From NCBI GenBank assembly GCA_964019415.1, contig OZ025871.1:6390213-6454212 (forward strand): DNA of 64,000 nt, given 5' to 3'. How positions within the stretch are numbered: position 1 is the first letter of the stretch; the number at the start of each line of letters is the position of its first letter. Positions 10,070 through 21,948 of this stretch are shown here, piece after piece. The notes below the pieces were generated by a model. The model worked only from the letters and a program-made list of their open reading frames with translations. It had not been told where the DNA came from and did no database searches. A program made the position numbers and the translations under genes. This DNA comes from Ianthella basta (taxonomy: Eukaryota > Porifera > Demospongiae > Verongiida > Ianthellidae).

Positions 10070-11790
10070 CTGAGGTGTATTTGTGAGTATGCAATTGCAA
10101 ATGCAACATGCATTATACATTAGCAGACTGATGGTCATGAGCTGCTGGAAGACTTGCTGTATACACAGTATAATTACAGCCCATATTAATGTGCAGGCTG
10201 TACAGACAATACATAATATGTGGTGCAATATATGACTGAAGTTTTGCTTGCATAAATGCAAATGTCTGCTTCTAGAAGCTATTCAGTGAAATGTGCCCAC
10301 CACATTTTCTGTTATTCATGGGGCAGTTGTGCATGTGGTGTGGGCCAGGCTGGGGCTGGTGAATCACTAACAAGATCACAGAAGATCACAGTGTGTACAC
10401 AGTGTGTACACAGTCATCATATGACTCACCTCCCTGTATGCATGCTTGCATGTCATGCACCAATTAACTCACTCACTTCAGTTTCCCTAACTACATTTGG
10501 CATTGTGTAATATGGTTTTTAAATATTGTCAGTCCCTTATTGATCTTACCACATGTAAAGGGGAATGCATTGACACACCCCTGTAGGCTGAACAATGTGT
10601 GTCCATCTCATGCTGTGCTGTTCAAGGGTCAGGTACGTACATGTGGCATTGTATCTGGGGAGCTATATAGGAGATGCAAGGGGGTGGCCCATTACTAAAC
10701 GAACACTATATATAAGGGAATGTACAACGCACGTGATTTGACACATTACCTAAATGGATTGCCTGGTTGTAGTATTATAGGGTACCTGTGTAGAATGTGT
10801 GGCACTTGTGAAATAAAGAGTTGATCAGATATCTTTCCACTCCTGTGCTTGCTCCACTGCGGCTGAAACCAGTTCCCTGTTCACCTGTTGAGATGAAACT
10901 GTTTACTCTCATTGAGATCTTTGCCACTACTGTTGTTGGTAACCATGCACGCAATTAATGACACTAACTTAACATCCGTAGCTGCTTAATTATGCAATAT
11001 ACTGTATATATAGCACTGATTGTCTCTAAAAGGTTTAGACACAACCACTATAGGAACTGTATACTCTGGTGAGGCTGACCCAATATGTAGGCACCTCCAG
11101 CCCATTAGGAAGGCAATCCTGGCTAGTGCTTATATTATGTGAATTATGTGTGAGTAAATTTAGGAGTACATTTCTGGCATTATATGCATGTCTATGTATA
11201 TCCCTCTACACATACACATGCTGCTCACAAAAACATGATCACTGATGAATAAATTGAAGGCTCCTCTTGGTCTGCCACACAGCAGCCTATTTACAGCTGG
11301 AATCCATCTTGTATGCCAATTACTTTCACATTTGGGACTGTCCTATCACCACCTACATCACCTCTATTATAGTGCATCACTCTCTCTCCCTATCAATAGA
11401 TACACGGTGTCCATGCTGCACTCTATCAGCATGGACATGAGAGAAGACTAATCGACATTACAGCAGTGGAAGCAACTTTTAAGTGATCAGAATTTATATC
11501 ATTACTATGATTAATGTTTATGTTATTATAGCAATTATTTTACTAAACCGTTGACATGACTACCAAAATTACATTTTAAAGTATTCTAAAGCTGTGTAAT
11601 GCATTATTCATTGTAGCTTATAGTGTCAATTGCATGCTGACATAACTTAGGCCTTAAGTTATTGTCGAGCAGAGAGCATAAGTGAGCGAAATGAGGTCAT
11701 TGATCGCTGTCTACTGCATGAGCTTCGCCGATATATGTATCCAATAAATGCGTCACCAGTATACATGGCAGTGCTATATACAAGAACAAC
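10070..11790. other. No gene recognised
   Basis: AT-rich sequence with only short, unconvincing open frames. A small direct repeat (CAGTGTGTACACAGTGTGTACA, near 10,390) is present. Nothing else could be supported. Confidence 0.55.
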
Positions 11791-11792
11791 AC

Positions 11793-11870
11793 GCACCAGT
11801 GCAGCCACCACCACCACCACCTCCTCCACCAGCTATAGCACCACTACCACCACCATGCATGCACCACCAT
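11793..11870 (+). repeat. (CCA)n tract, potentially poly-proline coding
   Basis: A CCA/CCT-rich run reads PPPPPPPPAIAPLPPP in one frame, continuing into a frame with a short hydrophobic end. It may be a low-complexity repeat or part of a proline-rich exon like those at 2,513. No supporting splice site is convincing. Confidence 0.35.
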
Positions 11871-12086
11871 ACAGTCCAGCTTGTTACAATCGCTGTAGCT
11901 AGTATATGCAGCCGAACATACTAGAAAACAAGTATTTCGAGTTAAAAACATCCTGGGGTACCTGGGGTTTTCAGCAGAAAGGTGTTTATGCTGTAATGTC
12001 TCGGAGAGGTTGTCCGCATGCTTTAGGATTCTCTCCCCAAGCACAACTCCAAACACATAATCAAATTTCGGCATTTCCTCACCCAG

Positions 12087-12478
12087 CTGTGCCATCTATG
12101 ATGGGATCCAGTGCACCTCTGTGTTCGGTCAGGCTAACATCACAGATCCCTTCAGCTCATCAGCTGATTCTACCATTGCCACTCAAGACTGCGATATCAG
12201 TAACAACATTTACTCTTTCTCGACTGCAGTTGGACCAAACTTCCTGAACCATGTCTTACTGCTCTGGTGTATTGCAGTATTCCATCCTTGCTTGGGCTGT
12301 GTATGGTGTGGCGGAACTCCAGAGCACTGTTGTCAATGCTTGCAACTGCAGCAGTGCAGATTCTTGCATCGTTAATGGGTTCAATGTTCCAGTTATCACT
12401 GCCCAAAACATAATTGACTACTATGAAGGAAACACTACCACTACTGGAGATGTTTGTGACAGTGGTGTCACTTGCCAG
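12087..12478 (+). CDS. Cys-rich, N-glycosylation-rich exon pair, copy 1
   Basis: After a CACCCAG acceptor (phase 2) the frame reads CAIYDGIQCTSVFGQANITD and continues with a DCDIS segment. A second part begins after GTATTGCAG at 12,278 and reads YSILAWAVYGVAELQ, ACNCSSADSCIVNG, YYEGNTTTTGDVCDSGVTCQ. Paired cysteines and N-x-S/T sites (NIT, NCS, NTT) suggest a secreted or extracellular domain; no family is recognised. A TAG directly after VTCQ replaces the GAG found in copy 2 at 13,860, so copy 1 either ends there or is inactivated. Host gene unknown. Confidence 0.45.
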
Positions 12479-12499
12479 TAGGTGACTATTGGTAAAGAT

Positions 12500-13850
12500 G
12501 CATCATGCAGATATGCACACAGTTGTTGCACTGTGCATATGACCTTATATACCTCAGCTCTCCCATGAACTGAGCACATGTTTCTTGTCTGAATGGTCAA
12601 TACTTTAGTTTCACTAAGTTATACACTAGTACTAATAAATTCAAATTCAGACTAGACAGCTGATTAAAACTGATAGATATGCATTGCCTTAATTGCAAGG
12701 AGAGAATCTACCATACACATGTATTTATTGCTTACCTAGGGCACTATATACAACCCTTGACATAGTCTAGTCATTCATGAATTTTGGGGTATATTACTGC
12801 ACTGCTCTAAGGGGAGGTTTCTTGTAGTATAATGCAAGAACTCGAGGCCAGGTTGAAAGACATGCAATGAATCACTGCATGGGTATACATACTATGTCTA
12901 CTGCTTGCTACACGTACTAGTATTAGTGACAAAGGAAGGTTCGATGAACAATTAAAGCCCAATATCTACAGATGACAACCATGCAATGATTGCCTCCCCA
13001 ATTATATACTTATCTGCTAAAGATGGAGCCACTGATAGGTGTCATTGTATATAATTATAATAATTATTATAATTGGGGCTCACCAGTGTGGACTACTAGT
13101 GGGAATTGCAAGGTTGCAGGATAAAACACTTGTATACCCCTCACCCATGAAACACTTATGGTTCAATGAAAGCAGATGAAGGGACAAATGCAGACAAACA
13201 GAAAATGGAGATTCAGCACCCGGCTTTGCTGAGACATGCACTGATACTATGTAACAGGCTGGTAGGCATATAAAGCAGCCAGGGATTCGGTATGTACTTC
13301 CTTTCAGTTTGTATGTATTGCTTATAAGGACCGTATATTATACAAATCAATGTGCTTCAGATTTCAAGACTTGGGCCAACACCCATTCCTCATGTCAAAC
13401 AACTATTCATGGTAACCTTGGTTTGCAAAATAGCTGCCTTGAACAACAGTTGCCCTCTGTACCTTGACCTCACCTGGTGCTGTAAGCTGGTGAATTATAA
13501 TTCAGGCAATATTACATGGCTGTATAAAGCTTGTATTCATATATGCTTTGCATTGTCACAAGCAATGAAGTGCAACAAGAGCTAGAGAGCAAAAGTAGCT
13601 GAGTCAATGCTACGTCTTATGAACTCACTCCCTGCATATTTCATTGATCAATTTCCCTCTATATTATCTACAGTGCTCTCAACACTGAATGAATTCTAAA
13701 GGAGTTGTTTCTCCAAGGTTAGTATACTAACCCTACTGCAGTCCGATTTTAAACAGCAGTAATGGATCATGCAAGAGCTATATGTGTTGTGCTGGTATTC
13801 TGTACATACATACAGTACGTATATTATGTCTCCTCTAATGTACGCTTCCT
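12500..13850. other. No gene recognised between the two Cys-rich copies
   Basis: AT-rich sequence separating two paralogous exon pairs that are about 1.77 kb apart. No domain-bearing frame was seen. Confidence 0.5.
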
Positions 13851-13859
13851 TCCACCCAG

Positions 13860-14281
13860 CTGCACAATCTACAGTGGTAGCCAGTGCACCTCTTTGTTTG
13901 GTCAGGCAAACATCATTGATCTCTCCAGCTTATCAGCTGATTCTAGTGTTGCTTTTAAGATGTCAATGTCAGTGACACCATTAACTTGTTCCCTGCCATG
14001 TTGAGCCTTGCCAGACCTGCATAAACCACCTTCTCACAACCTTGTGTACTTCAGTATTCTTTCCTGCTTTGGCTTGGCATGGTGCAGCCCATCAAAAGAT
14101 GCTCTGAAGAGTGTTCTTGCCAGTGCTTGCATGTGTGACAATGCTGATTCATGCATCATTGGTGGGCACAACATTTCTGATTTCATTGACTCCCAACCTA
14201 ACTACTATGAAGGAAACTCCACCACTGGAGCTGTTGGTAACAGCCTCATGTGGTGTCACTTGCCAGGAGGTGACTGTTGGT
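13860..14281 (+). pseudogene. Cys-rich exon pair, copy 2 (frameshifted)
   Basis: The acceptor context (CACCCAG|CTG) and the start CTIYSGSQCTSLFGQANIID match copy 1. After SSVAF the frame shifts: the expected acidic segment (DVNVSDTINLFPAM) is in another frame and soon meets a stop. The second part (from 14,055) keeps SACMCDNADSCIIGGHN and YYEGNSTTGA, but it also needs a frame change to reach GVTCQEVTVG, which precedes a GTAAGA donor. It is likely a decaying tandem duplicate. Confidence 0.5.
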
Positions 14282-14299
14282 AAGAGATACGTACACTAT

Positions 14300-15640
14300 A
14301 TCAGCTGTGTAAAGTACTTGTGTATGGTGATTATGTATGATACATTGCAACATGCACAACACCAATATATAACAAATATACATAATGTAACAGGAAACAG
14401 ACACACATGCACATTTCAACAATTGATCAAGGAACAGAATGAGCACAGCTGCTACAAATGACTTGTATGAATTCAAACATGATCGAATAGTAATTATTAT
14501 AATATTTAGACTACTCTCTATAGTTTGTAGCAAGCTAGCTCATGCCATCTTATATTAATTTTGTTACTCAAACCATGCACTATGTAATAATAATGGTAGT
14601 ATATAGTTTCAATCCACTAGTGATGCATCGATTGTATAGGGTAAACAGCAGTTGAGTACAGGCAAACAGAGGTTGAACCTACCATTAAATTTTGAACTGA
14701 ATAAACCACCACAGGTGGATACAGCTCAACCACTACCATATTTACAGTGTAGATAGATATGTGCACGTGTTGTACTGTACATTAATTCATGACATTGTGT
14801 AGAAATCAACAATTACAGTTTTTGCCATATTTCACATGCAGGCATTACTGTGAGAGTTCTGCTGGCAACATGAAGAAATCCTTGATGGGTGTTAACATTG
14901 CACTGGTCATTTTTATCTCCATTTCTCTGCTGCCATAGACAACCATCCTGTACATGAGTGGCTGAGAACAATACTAGAGCAGTATACATAAAAAAATACA
15001 TAATTATGTGTATAGGATATCATGTAGTGTAGTGTGTATTCTGGTAGACCTATATAGCTCTCTAAAGCTGCATTCTGCACTGCGCATGTACACCAAATGT
15101 TTCTAATTACAAGCTTGTTGGTGATTCAATTTTCAGAACTGGTAGACCTAGCTTGGGGTAACACAGGTGCAGGTTAGAGTGCATGAATGGTCCCTTGGAC
15201 ACGCCCACTAAACACTATACATTTGTGTGTGTAGTTGGTTTAATTATAATATTATAGTCACTTGGACTGCAGGTTCACTGTGCACATCATACAGCTTACC
15301 TGTACTTCTTGCACTGGACATTATGTAGGGACAACAGGGAGATAATGTACTGTATGCTAAACAAGCACAACACCTGAGCCCTGTAGAGGTTCATTACTGT
15401 GTGGTTACAGTGCCAGAGAAGTTTAGTGAGCTTCAGGCTTACACACAGTGTTCTCTTCAAATGGGTACAAGACGTTTCGATCCGTAGATCTTCATCATTT
15501 CAGCTGTAATACAAAATTTAGGGAGTGTGACGTTAAAGAACAACACCAACCAACTACATAGCATTGTCCATGCACACAAAAGTTACACAAGCACAGCCTA
15601 TATATGTATGCTCCACTTCACTCTCATGTATAATTGCTAA
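14300..15640. other. No gene recognised; fragment of a palindromic MITE family
   Basis: Mostly AT-rich non-coding sequence. At 15,466-15,506 the string ACGTTTCGATCCGTAGATCTTCATC resembles the core of the perfect palindrome at 26,911-27,097 (ACGTTTCGACCACGAGGGTC...). It is probably a solo fragment of the same MITE family. Confidence 0.45.
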
Positions 15641-15662
15641 CATTGTTCCTTCTATATTATAG

Positions 15663-16100
15663 TTCTACCAGTGCTAGCTCCTCAGAGAGACAAGCTCTAT
15701 GGGACCACACCACATTACACACCCTCCAAAGCATCAGCTAGTTCCTCCACAACTGACTTGACCCACCCAGCTCCAGTACGTGTGGACCCATCTTCAGTGT
15801 GGCACTTTCTGCAACAGCAGTTGAAAGTGTGTTGCCATGTCAGCTTGATGTATTACCATGTCAGCATTCCCTCTTACCAGTCCGCATAGTACTTTTACAT
15901 CAAACAGTTGGTGTCAACCCATTGCATGAAAGATATGTTTAATTATGGATGACCTTGAGGGTCCCAAACCCAGCCGGTCCCACTTTGACACAAACCTGCA
16001 TGGAGGTAGATGTGAATGGGAGTGGGGACTTGTGTGCTGTGATCCTTTAATTAGGAAAGACCTCTTTGCACTCTGCCAAAACCAATTTCTTGTTAATTAA
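15663..16100 (+). CDS. Proline-rich exon pair, copy 2
   Basis: After a TTATAG acceptor (phase 1) the frame reads LPVLAPQRDKLYGTTPHYTP and then a Ser/Thr/Pro-rich segment up to SSVWHFLQQQ; the open frame closes at 15,889. A second segment near 16,000-16,100 reads CEWEWGLVCCDPLIRKDLFA then LCQ, paralogous to 6,270. The best donor for the first exon is unclear (a weak GTGTGG at about 15,780, phase 1). No domain is recognised. It is the more intact of the two copies, which lie about 9.75 kb apart. Confidence 0.4.
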
Positions 16101-16851
16101 GCAGCAGATTCAACACAGCTAGCTACATAGTATCTAAGTATTCAGCGAGTGGAACACATGTCTTTACCGATGTATTCAATTTTTGCTAATCTGGCACTCT
16201 ACACAATACCACTAAACTCAATCAGGATTACTTGAGCAATTTCTGTCATTATGCCCGTCAATCATGAATTGACCAACAATTCTGAGGATGTAACACATAG
16301 TGTACAGGAGTTGTGTTGATTTGTGTGGACAATTGCAAATCATTTACCTGGTGGTGTGCCTTCTGATTATTAGGCATTGGCAAATGTAGAGTGCTTCTTA
16401 GAATTCTCCAGCAATGTAGGGGAGAAGCAACTGCTAACAGGGGATGATAGTGTGGTGTTCCTTGAGCGAGTCTTAGTGGTTAAAAGTACAATTTAGTAGA
16501 CATGTCCTTGCAATGTATCTGATGTCTAAAACTGCTCCACACTTCTTCCTTAACTGTTGCTCAATCAGTCTCTGTTGTTTATGCAATGTTAAATGTTGAC
16601 TGCCACACGGCAGTGACATGTGATTAAGACAGTTTAAATTTAGTGAGGCCTCTGCACTAGAGTGTGCCAACTTGCTCTGCCTGATGTTAGCTAGCTAGCA
16701 AGCTAGTTAGCTAGGCCATCACCTGTGGGCAGCCCCTTGATGCTGCATGAGCTTGCTAGCTCAACTGAAAGCAGTTTCCAATGTCCATGTAGCTATATAC
16801 AGTACTCTAAAAAGTTGACAAATTCATTCATACTTTCAGCTTAGTCTCGCT

Positions 16852-17002
16852 CGCCAGACCCCCATGCGGATCGCGGAAGTGGGGTCTGGCGCGCGAGTCC
16901 AGCAAAATCATGAAAGCCATAGTCTGGCTCGCTAGACCCTCCCATCTAAACGCCGGGCACTTAGGGCGCGTAGACGAGACGGTCTAGCACGCCAGACTAT
17001 GA
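16852..17002. mobile_element. Two adjacent MITEs with GTCTGGC-type inverted ends
   Basis: The first, AGTCTCGCTCGCCAGACCCC.../GGGGTCTGGCGCGCGAG, and the second, AGTCTGGCTCGCTAGACC.../GGTCTAGCACGCCAGACT, are short inverted-repeat units. Related units appear at 19,170, 53,617 and 54,310-54,490. GC-rich loops carry no gene. Confidence 0.7.
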
Positions 17003-17004
17003 AA

Positions 17005-17230
17005 ACTATGGAGCAATAATTGTGACGTCATATCCGTCATTTTGCGGAATTCCCCTCCACTTCTTTGGGTTGCAGGTAACTGTGAACGCGATCGGTATCT
17101 TTGGATCCTTCCCCACGATCTCTGTTGTCACTGAGGACGCCAAGAAGGTGCGATAACTTGTACTATATTGCTCCTTCCTTGAATTTCCAACTTTCGCTAA
17201 TAGACTACTGGTAAGGTGAGTTATCAACTC
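17005..17230 (+). promoter_or_regulatory. Possible promoter with CRE-like site
   Basis: GTGACGTCAT (around 17,021) is a consensus CRE/ATF site in a GC-richer block about 450 bp upstream of an exon with a good ATG. No TATA box is evident. Because the block abuts MITEs, it could also belong to an element. Confidence 0.3.
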
Positions 17231-17473
17231 TACCTCCTGAGAATCGTAGTTTCATCCATCAAAAGTCGCCCTTTACTGAAGTGTGGCGGATCTAATCTCG
17301 CTTGCTTTCTTTGTTAATCATTGATTTGTCACGTCCCTTCTCTCTGTATACGCTATGTTATACCTGTTTGTTTCGTGCCGCCTTCTTTACACGTGTAGAC
17401 AGATGTATTGCTGACATACGTTAGATCGAGAGATAATGTCTCTGTCTTGTTCCCTCATTCTGTCCTGCTGTAG

Positions 17474-17756
17474 ACCATGAGACCTGATCGGTGTAGAGTG
17501 TACACTGCACCTGTCCACCGCCTCCCTCATACACCCTACATCCTGGTCTACTTCAATGATGCCACACTCGGACGTATTGGAAAACAGATGAAACTCCTTC
17601 TACTAACACAGATTATTGTTGTCTTCATTCTGTATCTACTCCTTTTACTAACACTGACAGTTATTCTCAGTCTGTATTTTCTATATCTGTTGGCTGTGGA
17701 AGAGCTCAGCACATCTCCAATACCATCGATATCAGATAGTGGAATGCTAGTGTCAG
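17474..17756 (+). CDS. Membrane-segment exon with a good start codon (candidate first coding exon)
   Basis: A CTGTAG acceptor precedes ACCATGAGA, a good Kozak start at 17,477. The 93-residue product has a short N-terminal part (MRPDRCRVYTAPVHRLPHTP...) followed by a very hydrophobic segment at about residues 34-70 (LLLLTQIIVVFILYLLLLLT...), long enough for one or two membrane helices. It ends in an acidic/Ser stretch at a GTAGGT donor in phase 1. The next exon (17,887) and those up to the 2A-like exon are phase-compatible, so this may be the true start of the NLR gene, or it may be a separate small membrane protein. No family is recognised. Confidence 0.5.
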
Positions 17757-17886
17757 GTAGGTGCACTGAGTGTTGTATGTACAAGAGTTTGTGAAGGGAG
17801 GAACGGGGTAGACCTGAGGATTGTATAATTATGTTACCATCCTGCTGTTGAGAGACCTCTCTGACTTCATACACTTTGCTATTCAG

Positions 17887-18110
17887 TTGCTGCTATTGGC
17901 GTATTATATGGTAATGACCTCATCTGGAGTAATGAACGTTGATTTCTTCACTTCCGTGGGTGGATGAAATGTGAGCAGTTAATGTTATCCACTCTTTCTG
18001 ATATGCCACTCTCAGTTGTGCAGATATTTTATGGAGTTCGTATTGGAACTGGCGACTTCCAATCTCTGCCAAACAAGTGCCTACGTGTGATAATATGGAT
18101 ATGTGATAAG
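17887..18110 (+). pseudogene. Second exon after the membrane exon, with one in-frame TGA
   Basis: The ATTCAG acceptor opens a phase-1 frame AAIGVLYGNDLIWSNER, then TGA at 17,940-17,942. The same frame continues open for another 56 codons (FLHFRGWMKCEQLMLSTLSD, ..., CLRVIIWICDK) to a GTGAAG donor at 18,111, phase 0. Either the protein ends at the TGA (about 110 residues in all), or the exon carries a nonsense mutation. The phase-0 end would fit the exon at 21,949. Confidence 0.4.
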
Positions 18111-18395
18111 GTGAAGAAGAGTGGCCAATGTGCTGTTGTGTGGACATGTCAATATGATGTACACTGTAGTCAGTGCATGACTCCATTCTTGTGATGTATG
18201 GTCATGAGTAAACTGACTAAGCATAGGCAATCACAGAATGCCGGACATTTTCCTAATGATCTTAGTCAGCTGCATACATGCAACAAGCTGATTTGCTGAT
18301 GATCATTGTGTCAAGAAAGCCGTTAGTTTCCACTAACATTATGTACTGTAATGTGTGTGTAATGTTATATAACGTAATGTATGTACAAATTATGT

Positions 18396-19110
18396 AGACT
18401 TGGAACCCACCTGTAAGGCTGGCATTCAGCTAGTTAGTAATTAATGGAATAGATTATAGCATCATCAGCACAAACCCAATACAGGTAGTTTGCACATGCA
18501 TGTGTACACAATCTGACCATCCTAGTAGCACCTGCAATCGTGTGTAGCAGGCTGCTACAAAGGATTCATGAAGCAAAATCGCTTGATGTGTGAAGGCTAA
18601 AATCTCAGCGCCGAATGAATCATGGCCTTCTTTGCCACAGCTTGCGCAATACTGGTAGTTTTGGGTGGGCAGTTGTCTGGTAATGTGTGGGCATGGAATG
18701 CAGTTATCACCCCCTATATGGAGTTTTGTGGAACAAGTCTACGGAATGCTCCCAATTAAATGGACGGTTTTGATTGGTTAAATGCTTAAATTACGGACAA
18801 GCTCAAATTACGTAGACTTGGAACCCACCCAAAAGGCGGGCATTCAGCTAGTTAGTAACTGATGGAACTGATTATATCATCAATTGATTAACCCAGTACT
18901 GGTAGTTTGCACATGTATGTGTACACAGTCTGACTAATCTGGTAGCGCCGCAATCGTGTGTAGCAGGCTGCTACAATAAGGTTTCATGAAGGCTAAAAAC
19001 TCAGTGTCGAACGAATCATGGCCTTCTTTGCCGCAGCTTGTGCAACACCAGTAGTTGTGGGCGGGCGGTTGCCTGGTAACGTGTGGGTGTGGAACGCAAT
19101 TATCACCCCC
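18396..19110. repeat. Direct tandem repeat, two copies of about 300 bp
   Basis: GTAGACTTGGAACCCACC starts both copies (18,396 and 18,809). Both continue with GGCATTCAGCTAGTTAGTAA, AGTTTGCACATG and CGTGTGTAGCAGGCTGCTAC, and both end in a similar CTGGTAA-GTGTGGG stretch. The offset is about 413 bp. A 15-nt C-rich run follows the second copy at about 19,107. Confidence 0.85.
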
Positions 19111-19119
19111 CCCCCCCTA

Positions 19120-19920
19120 GTTCTGGGGGGTCTCTGCACAAGCAGCGCATAGGCATTGTACCAGACCCTTTCCCCTGGAAAGTGGTCTGGCTACGCGAGA
19201 CTACTTTAATCTCTCTTGCTTGCATGTATATACCCTGGAGTGTCTCTCTTATTCAGGACTCAAGGTTGAATACACATGATACAAGTTAATTGTTATACAA
19301 TGTGTACAATTTTGTTAACATTGCATACGTACTGTGGTCACAAACTTCTGCAACCATCAACTAGCATAAAATACTATTCACCATATGGTGGAATTGATGG
19401 TGACTGTAGTGGTGATGTTCATAATGACTTTACAGAATGTGAGCATTTGGTCACATGACTGAAAATGGCATGTTTCCTGTAGTTTAGATTACTTTATTTC
19501 CAACAGGTTCAAGGATCCTATTGGTCCTCCAGCGTATGTGTTGTTTCTTGCCAAGAGCATCTGTGTAGGAGCGCAGGATTGCATTCCAGGGTGTTTTCTG
19601 TGGCTACAAACCTAGTCAGAAATTGGCTCAAATACATGACAGTTTCCTTCAGCATCACTGGTACCCCTGTTGAGCAATTGAAACTGCACTAGCCAGGAAC
19701 AGGAAGTTAATGCCAAACGTTTTGCGTCACTCCTGTACTCTGTGCTGTGTTGTCACCCCCATGGCACCATTGTTTGCACGCATGCATTTCATTCTCTTCT
19801 AGTTTCTACCTGTTATCAGCATAACTGTGGCTGTCATTGTCACCTTGATAGTAGATAACATGTAGTGTGGTCGACAAAATGTGACTGTACTGTCACCGTC
19901 ATTTTTACTGTAGTGTTGCC
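19120..19920. other. No gene recognised
   Basis: A small inverted unit (CCAGACCCTTTCCCC/GGAAAGTGGTCTGG) at about 19,160-19,195 belongs to the GTCTGG MITE family. The rest is non-coding in appearance. Confidence 0.5.
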
Positions 19921-19929
19921 GCTGCCTAA

Positions 19930-21533
19930 AGGGCCCATGACATGCCAAAACAAGTTTCACTTAAAAGTTACTATACATCAAATGACCACTCTGTGTGACA
20001 TTATTTTTTAAAAAATCTGGCTGTAAAGGAATGTAAATCGCGGATTTCCTGCACGAAATTGGCCATTTTTCCAATTGAATGCGTGGGTTAGTGAGCTTTC
20101 TTCTCTGTTCACTAGTGACGTCACAACGGGAGTGGAAGTAGATAGTGATCATACTCTTGTATTGCTATAATTAGCGTTTCTTCAGACGATTCCACTGACT
20201 ACGAGGACTCCTTGAACAGCAGAGAAGGAAGCAACGATGAGAGAAAGCAAAGCGAGGATGAAGAAGATACGGAAGGCTCATCAGCAACGCTTGGGTTAGC
20301 CCCCTAGTTACCAGTTCAAGCCTCGTAGCACCTGCCTCGGCGCCTGGGAACGAATATCCTAGCGATGGCTCTGATCAGAATGACGAGGGACCAGTTTGGA
20401 GGTTAAATATCCCCAATTGGTATGTAATTGCATCTCAAGCACAGAGATTGTTCTTCTTATGAATCATTTCTCTCACACTGTAAACAAGTAAGACCCTTTG
20501 TTAGCACACCCGCAAGATATGAACCTGTTGCAGCAGCTGCAATACCTTAGAAATAAACTTAGTGTGTGCGCTTATAATATATAGGCCCAACGATACAGGA
20601 TCATAATGGCATTTAAAATGCTCGATCTTTTCATTGACTTTGTAAATGTGTCCATCACGAGTACAGTAGACTTTGCGTGTACAGTGCAGAGACCTTATGT
20701 CTGCTGCTGGTGTACACATGAGACCACTGAATACTGTGATGGTGTGTGATAACTCATCTTGTGTGTGGTTGCACGACTGCAGATACTATGCCAACAGACC
20801 TTAATTGAATGAAAATGAAGCCATGCACAAGCTCCGTTATATAATTATCAGTTCAAACATTTCATTGCTCATCTAGTACTGACCTGGGCCCTTTTTCTTT
20901 TAATTACAGCAAATCTGGAGCTAATTAATTCCAGGGTTGCTGGCTTTTAAAGCTTCAAAATGAATTGCTGAGTGTGCCCAGGCCATTGGCCCTATCTTCA
21001 GATCAGATGCCTTGGGAAAATGGTTGGGATTGCAGTACTCTTAAGGATGCACTTCTTAGGTGACATTCCCATCTCCTCAGAGAGAACAACAGATGACTCA
21101 AAGCAGTCTCTGGTTAAGTGTAGACTGCAGACCACTGAATGGTCAGTGGGTCTATTCCAGTCAGAGCATCATCTTCCTACATTGCTAGACCATTTCGCCT
21201 TTCTAGCAGGGTCCTTGGGGAAGGTGTGAAGGCTGAAACCTCCCTCAGTGCTTCTATTACACCCACCAGCAACACAGCGTTTTTGGCATAATTCCTATCT
21301 AGAAGTGTTTGCAAATAAGGACCATAATCGTGGCATTTTCTGTATCTTTGCAGCTGGAATCGTTCCTGTTGTGACGTCATAACACGTCGCCCAACAAAAT
21401 GTCTGCCTTCCCGAAGCACAATGCCGGAAGTGAGATGTTTTTGACTGTTTGTATACATTGTGAACAGTTTTCATCGGTGCCACTGGCGTTTTTATTAAAT
21501 AAAGATAACTTGTTTTGGCATGTCATGAGCCCT
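19930..21533. mobile_element. TIR DNA element, Kolobok-like ends
   Basis: The left end AGGGCCCATGACATGCCAAA is mirrored at the right end (TTTGGCATGTCATGAGCCCT), with the inverted match running about 28 bp. Flanks are CTAA on the left and ATAA on the right, consistent with a decayed TTAA target site. This suits Kolobok, and the AGG start resembles the clear Kolobok element at 30,134. Only short broken open frames lie within. The element sits between possible exons of the NLR gene. Confidence 0.6.
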
Positions 21534-21948
21534 ATAAAGTAGCCTACCTCCCCTAACCTCCTAATAGTACCAACACAGTACAGGGTACCTTCTTAGATTT
21601 GAAATATTGAATGGCAGTAATAGTGTTAGTAACATACCGTATCCGCTCTAAAAATTCGTCATTCTAATTCTTGTCAGGGAAAAAAATATGCTCAAGTGTA
21701 CTCTAATCGTGACAAATTTTCTGTCTCTCTAATTTCCGCCATTGGCCTCTAATTTTCGTCATGAACAGGAAGCTTTCTAAATATTTGTCGGAAATGCCTG
21801 CAATATAGCTGCGACGGCCAAGGAACAAAGCCTAGGAACAAAGCCAACAACGCTCGGTACTGAAGTAGGGCATTATTTTTACTGTGTTAATGTTTGTGGA
21901 TCAATTGTGAACAGATTATTACTAACTGTAATGTACTGTTTCTTGTAG

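Noticed and set aside
17940..17942. TGA as a selenocysteine codon
   Set aside because: No SECIS-like element was seen and the surrounding sequence does not resemble a known selenoprotein; a nonsense change or true stop is simpler.
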